A DNA stretch of 64,000 nt from Marinobacterium aestuarii (GCF_001651805.1 NZ_CP015839.1:3286001-3350000); one strand, 5' to 3'; shown: positions 8,961 to 16,861, counted from the first letter of the stretch. Notes: generated from the letters alone by a model not told the origin. Translations and numbers: made by a program.

Positions 8961-9935
8961 CTAACTGCCGGCATCAATCCGGTAGCCGGCCTCGGCCAGG
9001 CTGCCACGCAACTGCGTTGCCATGGTTTCAAGCTGTGCACGGCTGGTACGAAACGCCGGCAGTACGATACTCATAACGGCCCGCAACTGCCCCTGGGCGC
9101 CACAAACGGGTACGGCTATACCCGCCGCGCCCTCGACGCGCTCTCCCAGACTGATGGCGTAACCATCGTGACGAATTCGACTGAGCCTCCGCTGGATATC
9201 GTCCGCCTCAGGCACATAGTCGGTATTGGGCACCAGCTCGGCCTGATCCAGATAACGGCGGGCATCGGTCGCCGGCATATAGGCCAGCGCAACCTTGCCG
9301 CCGGCACCCAGGTATAACGGGAAAGAACTGCCAACGCCCAACACGTAACGAATCGGCTGCGGGCTGGGCAGAGACACCACTACCGTCTGACGCTCGCCAC
9401 TGATGCGATAAAGCAGCACCGTCTCGCGGGTCTCGCGCCTCAGGGTTTCCATCATCGGTTGCAGGTCCGCGACCAGATCATCCTGCCCGATCAGCGGTGA
9501 TGCCAACGCCAGACAGCCATGGGCCAGGCGCCAGTACCCCTCGCGCACTTCCTCTATGACCCCCTCGCTGCGTAACGCCCGCAGCTGACCGGCCAGATCC
9601 GCGGCCTCGCAGGCAAGCAGCCTTGCCAGCTCAGTGACCGACAGATTCGCCGGATAGACATCCCCCAGGGCACGTACTGTGGTGATGGCCCTAAGCACAG
9701 TCGCCCCTTCATCCTGTGACTGCATAACAGCCCCATAGGCCTTGCCGGCGCCGTCCTGGCGGATCTGACCGCAGGCTTCCAGGGTTTTCAGTATGCGGAA
9801 AATCACCGTGGTCGGCTCGCCGAGCTGGCGCGACAAGGCCGACAAGGTCACAGGGGCAGCCGCGGCCTTGAGCAAGGCCAGAACTTCCAGTCCGCGGCCC
9901 AGTGTCTTGAGCTGATAGGTGTCTTTACTGTTCAT
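8961..9935 (-). CDS. IclR-family transcriptional regulator
   Basis: A 324-residue regulator with an N-terminal winged helix (LKTLGRGLEVLALL, then LSALSRQLGEPTTVIFRILKTLE) and a C-terminal IclR effector domain. The open frame extends upstream to 10205, but the ATG at 9935 gives the normal start of the family (MNSKDTYQLKTLGRG). It is the first gene of the acid-utilisation operon, so autoregulation is expected. A 17-bp perfect palindrome 77 bp upstream (10012-10028) is the candidate operator. At 324 residues it is longer than the usual 250-280, with extra sequence (about residues 85-130) between HTH and effector domain. Confidence 0.9.
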   Translation of the reverse strand: MNSKDTYQLKTLGRGLEVLALLKAAAAPVTLSALSRQLGEPTTVIFRILKTLEACGQIRQDGAGKAYGAVMQSQDEGATVLRAITTVRALGDVYPANLSVTELARLLACEAADLAGQLRALRSEGVIEEVREGYWRLAHGCLALASPLIGQDDLVADLQPMMETLRRETRETVLLYRISGERQTVVVSLPSPQPIRYVLGVGSSFPLYLGAGGKVALAYMPATDARRYLDQAELVPNTDYVPEADDIQRRLSRIRHDGYAISLGERVEGAAGIAVPVCGAQGQLRAVMSIVLPAFRTSRAQLETMATQLRGSLAEAGYRIDAGS

Positions 9936-10011
9936 GGTTGTCGTCCTCTGAACGGGATCTTCCCTCTGACGCAGAGCAGCGTCAAAGGCATTTTTTCGAT
10001 TTTTAACAATA

Positions 10012-10028
10012 TTTCCTATAATAGGAAA
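10012..10028. promoter_or_regulatory. Perfect 17-bp palindrome, candidate IclR operator
   Basis: TTTCCTAT-A-ATAGGAAA, with 8-bp arms around one central base, 77 bp upstream of the IclR start. It includes TATAAT-like sequence, so a repressor bound here would cover a promoter. Confidence 0.6.
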
Positions 10029-10133
10029 AACAACCTGTAATATGTAGAAATACATCATTATTGCTGCGAAAACGCCTGCTGCCGGGCGGCGACAAAGCCT
10101 GCTAACGGCGATATCTTTTCGCCGCCAGAGCAC

Positions 10134-10166
10134 AAAAAAGGGCGCCTCCGGATGGAAACGCCCTTT
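10134..10166 (-). terminator. Terminator downstream of the puuC-like gene
   Basis: Stem AAAGGGCG (10137-10144) with CGCCCTTT (10159-10166) and, on the minus strand, six T residues (10134-10139). It ends leftward transcription of the aldehyde dehydrogenase. Confidence 0.7.
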
Positions 10167-10289
10167 CGCATAAGGGGTTTGAAGCATTATTAATCTGACG
10201 GACAAACAGCGTCCCGGATCGTCTTTATCTTGCCCTTTCTCCTTTCCACTTGCCCCCTGCCCTGCTCTTCGCCCCTTTCTCCCTGACGA

Positions 10290-11783
10290 CTAAAGCCGGA
10301 TCCAGATGGTTTTAAGCTCGGTGTATTTCTCCAGCGCATGCAGCGACTTGTCGCGGCCATTACCCGAGCCCTTGACGCCGCCAAAGGCCACGCTCTGATC
10401 ACCATCGCCCCAGCCATTGACCCACACCATGCCGCTCTGAATTTTGCGGCTGACGCGGTGGGCGCGCTTCAGGTTCGAGGTCCAGACACAGGCACCCAGA
10501 CCATAAACGCTGTCGTTGGCCAGGCGCACGGCCTCCTCCTCGGTGTCAAACTCGCACAGTGCCAGTACCGGGCCAAAGATCTCCTCGCGCACAAAGGTCA
10601 TGCCATTGTGCGCATCGCTGATCAGCGTGGGCTGGGCATAAAAGCCCTCGCCGGCGCGGTGCTCGCGTACGCCGCCCAGCACCAGGGTGCCACCCTCGTC
10701 CAGCCCCGAGGCGATATAACGGTTTACGCTCTCCAGCTGGGCGGCATCCACCAGCGGTCCCATGGTGGTTGCCGGGTCCAGCGGGTCACCCGGCCGGTAG
10801 GCCTTGGCGGCCCCCTGCAGGGCTGCCAGGAATTCGTCCCGGATGCCTTTTTGAACATAAAGACGTGATGCTGCGATACAGACCTCGCCCTGGTTGGAAT
10901 AAATGGCCGCCGCGGCATTGGCGGCGGCTTCTGCTATGTCGTCGCAGTCATCGAAGATGATATTGGGCGACTTGCCACCGGCCTCCAGCCAGACGCGCTT
11001 GAGGTTGGACTGACCGGCGTACTCCATCAGCATGCCCGCCACCCGGGTGGAACCGGTGAACACCAGCACATCCACATCCATATGCAACGCCAGCGCCTTG
11101 CCAGCGGTATGGCCGTAGCCCGGCAGTACGTTAAGCACGCCATCGGGCAGGCCCGCGTCCTGGGCCAGCTGGGCCAGACGCAGTACGCTCAGGGGGGATT
11201 TCTCCGACGGCTTGAGTACCACCGAATTGCCCGCCGCCAGTGCCGGCGCCAGCTTCCAGGTCGCCATCATCAGCGGATAGTTCCAGGGCACTATGGCACC
11301 GACGACACCGATGGGCTCGCGGCTCATCAGCGCCAGGGCATCATTGCCGGTGGGCGCAATTTCGCCATAAATCTTGTCGACGGCCTCTGCGGTCCAGCGC
11401 CAGCAACCGATGCTGGAGGGCAGATCCAGACCCGTGGATTCAGCGATCGACTTGCCCATATCCAGGGTATCGAGCAACGCCAGTTCATCCTGATGCTGCT
11501 CAATCAGATCGGCGAGCTTGAGCAGCACCTGCTTGCGCTGCTCCGGCGAGCGCTCGGACCAGTCGCCGCGGGCAAAGGCGGCACGGGCACTGTGCACCGC
11601 CACATCGACATCGGCGCTGTCACAGGCGGCAACCTCGGCCAGAATCTGCTCAGTGGCAGGATTAACAGTGGCGAAAGTCTCACCGCTGATGGCCGGGACA
11701 AAACGTCCGTCGATCCAGGCCTGATTGCAGAACGCGAGATCCGCGGCCTGCGCCTTCCAGTCGTCATAGCTCTTGTTCGCCAT
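10290..11783 (-). CDS. puuC: PuuC-like gamma-glutamyl-gamma-aminobutyraldehyde / aldehyde dehydrogenase
   Basis: A 497-residue NAD(P)-dependent aldehyde dehydrogenase. Key residues are N168 (PWNYP), general base E267 (LEAGGKS) and nucleophile C302 (SNQGEVCIAA). The C-terminus SGNGRDKSLHALEKYTELK matches E. coli PuuC closely, as does the N-terminal pattern around YDDWKAQAADLA. It would oxidise aminobutyraldehyde-type products of putrescine degradation. The ATG at 11783 was chosen over the longer open frame to 11933 because homology begins there. It is transcribed alone, with its own terminator and palindromic operator candidates upstream (11850-11916). No other puu gene is adjacent, so the substrate may be free gamma-aminobutyraldehyde from the aminotransferase at 778. 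Confidence 0.88.
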   Translation of the reverse strand: MANKSYDDWKAQAADLAFCNQAWIDGRFVPAISGETFATVNPATEQILAEVAACDSADVDVAVHSARAAFARGDWSERSPEQRKQVLLKLADLIEQHQDELALLDTLDMGKSIAESTGLDLPSSIGCWRWTAEAVDKIYGEIAPTGNDALALMSREPIGVVGAIVPWNYPLMMATWKLAPALAAGNSVVLKPSEKSPLSVLRLAQLAQDAGLPDGVLNVLPGYGHTAGKALALHMDVDVLVFTGSTRVAGMLMEYAGQSNLKRVWLEAGGKSPNIIFDDCDDIAEAAANAAAAIYSNQGEVCIAASRLYVQKGIRDEFLAALQGAAKAYRPGDPLDPATTMGPLVDAAQLESVNRYIASGLDEGGTLVLGGVREHRAGEGFYAQPTLISDAHNGMTFVREEIFGPVLALCEFDTEEEAVRLANDSVYGLGACVWTSNLKRAHRVSRKIQSGMVWVNGWGDGDQSVAFGGVKGSGNGRDKSLHALEKYTELKTIWIRL

Positions 11784-11849
11784 TGTCTTATCCGTCGCTG
11801 TTCTGGCTAGTATTGCGTCCAGTCTACGCGGGACACCGCCACGGCTGAA

Positions 11850-11868
11850 TATCCCATGGGGGGTATAT
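11850..11868. promoter_or_regulatory. Operator candidate upstream of puuC-like gene, site 1
   Basis: Imperfect palindrome TATCCC-ATGGGG-GGTATAT, about 67 bp upstream of the puuC-like start. It shares the 9-mer GGGGGTATA with the region upstream of the LuxR gene (2247-2255, opposite strand). Confidence 0.45.
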
Positions 11869-11900
11869 CCCGCTGCACTGACCCAGGCCCTGGAGCGCCC

Positions 11901-11916
11901 TACCCCCACAGGGGTA
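11901..11916. promoter_or_regulatory. Operator candidate upstream of puuC-like gene, site 2
   Basis: Perfect palindrome TACCCC-CACA-GGGGTA. It lies about 118 bp upstream of the puuC-like start and 30 bp upstream of the small rightward ORF at 11946. Confidence 0.5.
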
Positions 11917-11945
11917 TGGCGCCCTTCCTGCACGACGGAGATACT

Positions 11946-12110
11946 GTGTCCACATCTGACAACGACAGGGCTCGACAGATTCTGGCTGCACGCCTGAGAC
12001 TGACGGACCCTTGGCTCATCCGCGTGTCAGCTGTGCTCATTACCCTGTTTGTAGCATTCCTTGTAAGCTTCTGGCCGCCATTTGGCGGTCATTTTTTTAT
12101 GCCGTATTGA
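11946..12110 (+). CDS. Possible 54-residue single-pass membrane protein
   Basis: A GTG-initiated frame with GGAG 5 nt upstream. It encodes a polar N-terminus with several arginines, followed by one hydrophobic segment (VSAVLITLFVAFLVSFW, about residues 28-44) and an aromatic tail. I recognise no family. Against it: a terminator-like hairpin with a T-run (12073-12098) lies inside its last codons, so a full-length mRNA would have to read through. The alternative is that this stretch is the body of a short untranslated RNA ending at that terminator. Confidence 0.3.
   Translation: MSTSDNDRARQILAARLRLTDPWLIRVSAVLITLFVAFLVSFWPPFGGHFFMPY
12073..12098 (+). terminator. Rightward Rho-independent terminator
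   Basis: Stem GGCCGCC/GGCGGTC (12073-12079 and 12084-12090) with a 4-nt loop and seven T residues at 12092-12098. No rightward gene other than the doubtful 54-residue ORF precedes it. Confidence 0.6.
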
Positions 12111-12135
12111 CTCTGAGTTCGGCGCGCGGTGCTTC

Positions 12136-12177
12136 GTGATTGGTGATTGGTGATTGGTGATTGGTGATTGGTGATTG
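12136..12177. repeat. Heptamer tandem repeat, six copies of GTGATTG
   Basis: Six perfect head-to-tail 7-bp units in the intergenic region. A related array (CGTGATT units) occurs at 58095-58117, and a longer one of different sequence (GCCGTAA) at 19293-19416. Confidence 0.9.
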
Positions 12178-12205
12178 GGCCAGGATGTCGGCCTGCGGTC
12201 GCGGC

Positions 12206-12223
12206 TATCCCCCAGTGGGTATA
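12206..12223. promoter_or_regulatory. Operator candidate upstream of the M20 amidohydrolase
   Basis: TATCCC-CCAGT-GGGTATA, related to the sites at 11850 and 11901. It lies about 94 bp upstream of the amidohydrolase start, so that gene may share a regulator with the puuC-like gene. Confidence 0.42.
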
Positions 12224-12316
12224 TCGACGCCGCCCCCTTGTTCATTACATTGCAGACCAGCAACCAGGCGTTAGCGTCATGCATCCATCCCGCAACAACA
12301 ACTCAGGAGGCCGTCG

Positions 12317-13555
12317 ATGCCCGAACCTACAATTAATGCCCAGCGACTCTGGGAAAGCCTGATGCAAATGGGCGAGATCGGTGCCACCGACGCCGGCGGC
12401 TGCTGCCGCCTTGCCCTCACTGAACTCGACCGCCAGGGCCGCGATCTGTTCGTGCACTGGTGCAGGGAAGCCGGCTGCGACATTCATGTCGATCGCATCG
12501 GCAACATCTATGCACGGCGTCCCGGTACCGACCCCGAAGCCCTGCCCATCAGCACCGGCAGCCACCTGGACACCCAGCCCACCGGCGGCAAGTTCGATGG
12601 CATCTACGGTTGCCTGGCCGGGCTCGAGGTCATCCGCAGCCTGAACGATCACAACATTCAGACCCGCCGCCCGGTGGAAGTGGTGATCTGGACCAACGAG
12701 GAAGGCTCGCGCTTCGCCCCGGCCATGGTGGCCTCGGGCGTCTACAGCGGAAAGTTCAGCCTCGACTACGCCCTCAACCAGACCGACGCCCAGGGCATTC
12801 GCCTGGGGGATGCCCTCAAGGCCATCGGCTACGACGGCGAGCTGGAGGTGGGCGCACGCAGGTTCGCCAAATTCTTCGAGCTGCACATCGAACAGGGGCC
12901 TGTGCTGGAACGGGAAAACGATCAAATCGGCGTGGTCACAGGCGTGCTCGGCATGCGCTGGTACGATGTCAGCGTCAAGGGTGTTTCGGCCCACGCCGGC
13001 CCCACCCCCATGAGCTACCGCCGCGATGCCCTGGGTGCGACGGCGAAAATGATCAGTGCACTGATCGATATGGCGGCCGAGCGGGTCGAGGAAGACGGCC
13101 GCTGCACCATCGGCGAGCTCAGCATTCCCAAAGGCTCACGCAACGTGATCCCAGGGGACCTGAACTTTACTCTGGATCTGCGTAATGCCAGCCTCGAGGG
13201 CCTGGAGGCCATGGAGCAGCAGGCCCGCCGCCTGATTGACAGCATCGCCACCCAGGCTCAGGTGGAAGTCACCCTTGAGTGCATCTGGGACTCGCCGCCT
13301 ACGGTGTTTGATGCCGACTGCATCAATGCGGTGGAGCACGCGGTCGCCGACAGTGGCTGCCGCTACCGCCGCATGACCAGCGGCGCCGGCCACGATGCCG
13401 TCAATATCAGCACAGTGGCACCCACCTCGATGATTTTCGTCCCCTCAGTGGGCGGCATCAGCCACAACGAGAGCGAATACTCGACCCCGGAGCAGATCGC
13501 CAGCGGCGCCCGCATCCTGTTCGAGGTCATGAAGAACGAAGCCCAGAGCGCCTGA
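12317..13555 (+). CDS. M20-family Zn-dependent amidohydrolase (N-carbamoyl-amino-acid hydrolase / allantoate amidohydrolase type)
   Basis: A 412-residue binuclear metallohydrolase. Metal ligands are visible: H83 and D85 in GSHLDTQ, D94 in GGKFDGIYG, the EE pair at 128-129 (TNEEGSRF), H190 in ELHIEQGPVLE, and a C-terminal histidine in GGISHNESEYS. The family cleaves N-carbamoyl groups from linear amides such as N-carbamoyl-L-amino acids, beta-ureidopropionate or allantoate. AGGAGG lies well placed before the ATG. It is likely followed by its own terminator (13604-13634). Because agmatine deiminase makes N-carbamoylputrescine, that compound is a tempting substrate, but no N-carbamoylputrescine amidase activity is known to me in this family; a ureide or carbamoyl amino acid is more usual. 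Confidence 0.9.
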   Translation: MPEPTINAQRLWESLMQMGEIGATDAGGCCRLALTELDRQGRDLFVHWCREAGCDIHVDRIGNIYARRPGTDPEALPISTGSHLDTQPTGGKFDGIYGCLAGLEVIRSLNDHNIQTRRPVEVVIWTNEEGSRFAPAMVASGVYSGKFSLDYALNQTDAQGIRLGDALKAIGYDGELEVGARRFAKFFELHIEQGPVLERENDQIGVVTGVLGMRWYDVSVKGVSAHAGPTPMSYRRDALGATAKMISALIDMAAERVEEDGRCTIGELSIPKGSRNVIPGDLNFTLDLRNASLEGLEAMEQQARRLIDSIATQAQVEVTLECIWDSPPTVFDADCINAVEHAVADSGCRYRRMTSGAGHDAVNISTVAPTSMIFVPSVGGISHNESEYSTPEQIASGARILFEVMKNEAQSA

Positions 13556-13587
13556 TAGCGGCGCCCCTGGATTAGAGTATGCTTCAA

Positions 13588-13611
13588 CCAGAGCCAGAGC
13601 CAGAGCCAGAG
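13588..13611. repeat. Hexamer repeat, four copies of CCAGAG
   Basis: Four perfect 6-bp units. The last unit is part of the left stem of the terminator that follows. Confidence 0.85.
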
Positions 13612-13634
13612 CCCGAAAGGGACTCTGGCTTTTT
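13604..13634 (+). terminator. Terminator of the M20 amidohydrolase gene
   Basis: AGAGC...CCCGAAAGGG...ACTCTGGCT followed by six T residues. The stem is built partly from the CCAGAG repeat, which gives several alternative left arms. Confidence 0.75.
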
Positions 13635-13654
13635 TATGCCTGCAGCTTTATTTA

Positions 13655-13669
13655 TGGAAATCATTTCCA
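13655..13669. promoter_or_regulatory. IclR-box-like palindrome upstream of tauE-type gene
   Basis: TGGAAATCATTTCCA, a perfect palindrome (7-bp arms, 1 central base) 88 bp before the permease start. As I remember it, the published E. coli IclR consensus is TGGAAATNATTTCCA, which this matches at every fixed position. Which regulator uses it here is unknown. Confidence 0.5.
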
Positions 13670-13756
13670 TTTTTAAGCGGCAGCACAATTGCGCTGCCAT
13701 GGCGCGACGGTTAGGCTATCGACCGCCCCACTGCTGCCGCACAGGATGCCCTGGTC

Positions 13757-14497
13757 ATGACGCCCCTCGATTATCTGCTGCTGATTCTGGCCGGCTACTT
13801 TGCCGGCGTGCTCAACACCATCGCCGGTGGCGGCAGTTTTCTCACCTTTCCGGCCCTGGTGTACGCCGGCATCCCGCCCATTGCCGCCAATGCCACCAGC
13901 GCTGTGGCCGTATTGCCGGGCTATCTGGGCGGCACCCTGGGTTTCAGGCGCGAACTCAAAACCCTGGATCGGGCCCTGCTGATACGTCTCAGCCTGATCG
14001 GCCTGGCAGGCGGCATCAGCGGCGCCCTGCTGCTGCTGATCACCCCGGCGGCGGTGTTTGATATAGCCGTACCCTTTTTGCTGCTCGGTGCCACCTTGCT
14101 GTTTGCCTTCGGTAATCGTCTGATGTCCCTGCTGCGCCGTTCAGGCAGGCCGCTGCCCATGGCACCGGGACTGCTGGTGGTGGCCATTTATGGCGGCTAC
14201 TTTAACGGCGGTCTTGGCATCATGCTGCTGGCACAGTTCGCCGCCGCCGGCATGCAGGAGCTCAACCTGATGAACGGCCTGAAGAACCTGCTGTCCTTCG
14301 TACTGTCGTCCATCTCGGTGGTCGCCTTCGCCGTTGCCGGCATCGTGGAATGGCCGCAAGCGCTGATCATGATGCTGGCGGCGACCCTGGGCGGGTACAG
14401 CGGTGCCGGTATAGCCCGCGCCCTGCCGGTGCGGGTGGTACGGGGCATCGTCATAGGCGTGGGCCTGGTGATGACGCTGGTATTTTTGCTGCGCTAA
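13757..14497 (+). CDS. TauE/SafE-family inner-membrane permease
   Basis: A 246-residue, very hydrophobic protein with about eight membrane segments. The N-terminal AGYFAGVLNTIAGGGSFLTFPAL is the family signature, and the internal YGGYFNGGLGIMLLAQF is the second half-repeat. Family members are proposed exporters or importers of sulfite, sulfoacetate or other small organic anions. It is a single gene between the amidohydrolase terminator and a convergent oxidoreductase. Substrate is unknown. Confidence 0.9.
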   Translation: MTPLDYLLLILAGYFAGVLNTIAGGGSFLTFPALVYAGIPPIAANATSAVAVLPGYLGGTLGFRRELKTLDRALLIRLSLIGLAGGISGALLLLITPAAVFDIAVPFLLLGATLLFAFGNRLMSLLRRSGRPLPMAPGLLVVAIYGGYFNGGLGIMLLAQFAAAGMQELNLMNGLKNLLSFVLSSISVVAFAVAGIVEWPQALIMMLAATLGGYSGAGIARALPVRVVRGIVIGVGLVMTLVFLLR

Positions 14498-14508
14498 AGG
14501 ATCATCGG

Positions 14509-14534
14509 CAGCCTGGCAGCACGCAGCCAGGCTG
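14509..14534. other. Hairpin between convergent genes
   Basis: Perfect arms CAGCCTGGC (14509-14517) and GCCAGGCTG (14526-14534) between the 3' ends of the permease and oxidoreductase genes. There is no T-run, so terminator strength is doubtful. Confidence 0.5.
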
Positions 14535-14536
14535 GC

Positions 14537-15709
14537 TCAGAAATTCACCCAGCGGGCGCCGTTATCGGCCGACTCCACGCAACACTCCAGCAGCCGAACA
14601 CCCTCAACGCCGGCCGCGATATCGGGATACCAGAGGGATTCCAGCGTCGCCTGATCGTCGCAATCCGCCGCCGCCATGGCCAGCCCGAAGCGATGGTACA
14701 GGTTGGCCCAGGACTCGAAGAAGCCCTCGGCATGACCACCACCGATACGGTTGGTGGCGATGCCCGGCACCTCGTTGTACAGATAGCCCATACCCCGATC
14801 CAGCAGTTGCGCGGGCTGCCCCTGAACCTCGTAGCGCAGCTGGTTGGGGTGTTCATCCCACCATTCGATACTGGCTTTTTCACCCACCACGCGGATCTTC
14901 TGCTGATGCATGGACCCGGCATTAACGGCGCTGGCCCAGAGTGTGCCGACAGCGCCGTTTTTGAACTGCAGCATGACATGGGCGTTATCTTCCAGTGGCG
15001 CGCGACTGTGCACGAAGCTCTGGCGCATGCAGCACAGCCGCTCCACTTCACAGCCGGTCAGCATGCCGGCCAGAAACCAGGTGTGGGTGCCCAGATCCCC
15101 CAGTACGAAGCTGGGGCCAGACACCGCCGGGTTCATGCGCCACTGGGCTCCGGGGCTGTGCTTTTCAATCTCGTCACTGTGAAACCCGTGGGCGAACTGC
15201 ATGTTGATCACGCGAATGTCCCCCAGGTCGCCACGCCTGATCATTTCCCTGGCCTGGTGCAGCATCGGAAAACCCGCATAGCCATACATCACGCCAAAGA
15301 CCCTTTTTGCCGCCTGCGCCCGTCGCTGCAGATCCCGCGCCTCGTCGGCGCTAAAGGTCACCGGTTTTTCACAGATCACATGCAGCCCGGCCTCCAGTGC
15401 CGCCTTGCTGATGGCGTAGTGCGTGGCGTTGGGCGTGGCGATGGACACCGCCTGAATGCCATCGAGGCGGGCCGCCTCAAGGCGAAACATGGACAGATAA
15501 TCGGCATAAGCGCGCGTCGGATCCAGCCCCAGTTTTGTACCAAAATCGCGGCACCGTGCGGGATCTATGTCGAAGGCCCCTGCCACCAGCTGAAACAGGC
15601 CATCACGCTGCGCACCGGCCCGATGGGCATGACCGATCTCGCTGCCACGCCCGCCACCGACCATGGCCCAGCGAATGGGTGACTCAAAACGCATCTCTTC
15701 ATTGAACAT
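14537..15709 (-). CDS. Gfo/Idh/MocA-family NAD(P)-dependent oxidoreductase
   Basis: A 390-residue sugar or cyclitol dehydrogenase. The nucleotide-binding loop is GGGRGSEIG (18-26), and the conserved catalytic-region motif EKP is at 114-116. The C-terminal two thirds form the substrate-binding beta-sheet domain typical of the family. It is divergent from a LacI-type regulator gene, which suggests a small sugar-inducible unit. It is only distantly like the two other Gfo/Idh/MocA proteins in the window (24970 and 32807). Substrate not identifiable. Confidence 0.9.
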   Translation of the reverse strand: MFNEEMRFESPIRWAMVGGGRGSEIGHAHRAGAQRDGLFQLVAGAFDIDPARCRDFGTKLGLDPTRAYADYLSMFRLEAARLDGIQAVSIATPNATHYAISKAALEAGLHVICEKPVTFSADEARDLQRRAQAAKRVFGVMYGYAGFPMLHQAREMIRRGDLGDIRVINMQFAHGFHSDEIEKHSPGAQWRMNPAVSGPSFVLGDLGTHTWFLAGMLTGCEVERLCCMRQSFVHSRAPLEDNAHVMLQFKNGAVGTLWASAVNAGSMHQQKIRVVGEKASIEWWDEHPNQLRYEVQGQPAQLLDRGMGYLYNEVPGIATNRIGGGHAEGFFESWANLYHRFGLAMAAADCDDQATLESLWYPDIAAGVEGVRLLECCVESADNGARWVNF

Positions 15710-15756
15710 AGCCTGCTCCTGTTTTTATCATTGGATGGGTGTTGCTTACTGACCGG

Positions 15757-15768
15757 AATGCTAGCATT
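15757..15768. promoter_or_regulatory. Palindrome AATGCTAGCATT, candidate LacI-family operator
   Basis: A perfect 12-bp palindrome in the 133-bp divergent region between the oxidoreductase (start 15709) and the LacI-type regulator (start 15843). The position suits joint control of both. Confidence 0.5.
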
Positions 15769-15842
15769 GAGGCTTGGGCCAAATAGCTCATAAACACCTC
15801 AAAAACACCTCAAGCAACGAAACAGGGGAATCCGATACGCCG

Positions 15843-16856
15843 ATGAAACCCGCCTTTGCCCTCAAGCAGATCGCCGCCCAGGCCGGGGTCAGCCTGGCCA
15901 CCGTTGACCGGGTGATCAACCAGCGCCCCGGCGTGCGTCTGCAAACCACGCAGCGGGTGCAGCAGGCATTGCAGGAACTGGAGCAGCAGGCGGGGCTGCT
16001 GGGCTTCAGGGGCAGAAGTTTCTATATAGACGTGATTATTCAGGCACCCGAGCGCTTCACCAGTGCCGTGCAGCAGGCTATCCACCGTGCCCTGCCGCTG
16101 CTGCAACCGCTGCGCATCCGGCCACGCTTTCATCTGCACGAAGACCTGGACGTGCAGCCTCTGGTCAGCATGATCCAGGGCTGTGCCCGGCGCGGCTCCC
16201 AGGGGCTGATCCTGAAAGGTCCGGATGAGCCTGCGGTCAACCAGGCAGTACAACAATTGACCGAGGCCGACATCCCGGTCGTCACCCTGGTGTCGGACCT
16301 GCCCCACAGCGGACGCTGCGCCTATATCGGCATGGACGACCGCGCCGCCGGGCGCACCGCCGCCCATCTGATGCAGCAGTGGCTGCAGGATCAGCACAGC
16401 ACCATCGCCGTGAATGTCAGCAATCAGCGCTTTCGCGGTGAGGAAGAACGCGAGATGGGATTTCGGCAGCTACTGCGCGAGCAGGCGCCGAACATGCGGA
16501 TTGCTGACATTGTTGGCGGCCTCGGCATTCATGGCACCACCTATGCCCGCACCCGCCAGTGCCTGCAACAGGACGCCAGCATCAGTGCCGTGTACAGTGC
16601 CGGCGGCGCCAATCGTGCCATTATTGATGCCTTCGCCGCCGAGCAACGGGACATCCGCCTGTTTATCGGCCACGACCTGGATAGGGACAACCGTGCCCTG
16701 CTGCTGGAACGGCGCATCGATGCCATCATCGATCATGATCTTGCGCAGGACGCCCACCGCGCCTTTGTGTATCTGCTGCAACAGCATGGCGTGGTACCGG
16801 TGGGCAGTCGCGAGACCCACTCGCGCATTAACATCGTCACAGCGTACAACCTTTAG
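15843..16856 (+). CDS. LacI-family transcriptional regulator
   Basis: A 337-residue repressor-type protein. The N-terminal HTH (ALKQIAAQAGVSLATVDRVIN) shows the DRVIN/DRVLN variant seen in regulators of cyclitol and rare-sugar loci. The periplasmic-binding-protein-like effector domain follows. The frame is open to 15774 but the ATG at 15843 starts the HTH correctly. It is similar in organisation to the second LacI protein at 27299, including GRxAAH-like and EQAP segments, so the two are probably paralogues. Confidence 0.9.
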   Translation: MKPAFALKQIAAQAGVSLATVDRVINQRPGVRLQTTQRVQQALQELEQQAGLLGFRGRSFYIDVIIQAPERFTSAVQQAIHRALPLLQPLRIRPRFHLHEDLDVQPLVSMIQGCARRGSQGLILKGPDEPAVNQAVQQLTEADIPVVTLVSDLPHSGRCAYIGMDDRAAGRTAAHLMQQWLQDQHSTIAVNVSNQRFRGEEEREMGFRQLLREQAPNMRIADIVGGLGIHGTTYARTRQCLQQDASISAVYSAGGANRAIIDAFAAEQRDIRLFIGHDLDRDNRALLLERRIDAIIDHDLAQDAHRAFVYLLQQHGVVPVGSRETHSRINIVTAYNL

Positions 16857-16861
16857 CGGCG

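Larger units (their letters stand above)
9936..10289. other. Non-coding region between IclR and puuC-like genes
   Basis: 354 bp without a gene. It holds the IclR-type palindrome (10012-10028), a terminator (10134-10166), and otherwise nothing recognisable. Confidence 0.7.

Noticed and set aside
12317-13555. N-carbamoylputrescine amidase completing the agmatine pathway
   Set aside because: The known enzyme is a nitrilase-fold protein; this gene is an M20 metallohydrolase, so I kept the general amidohydrolase call.
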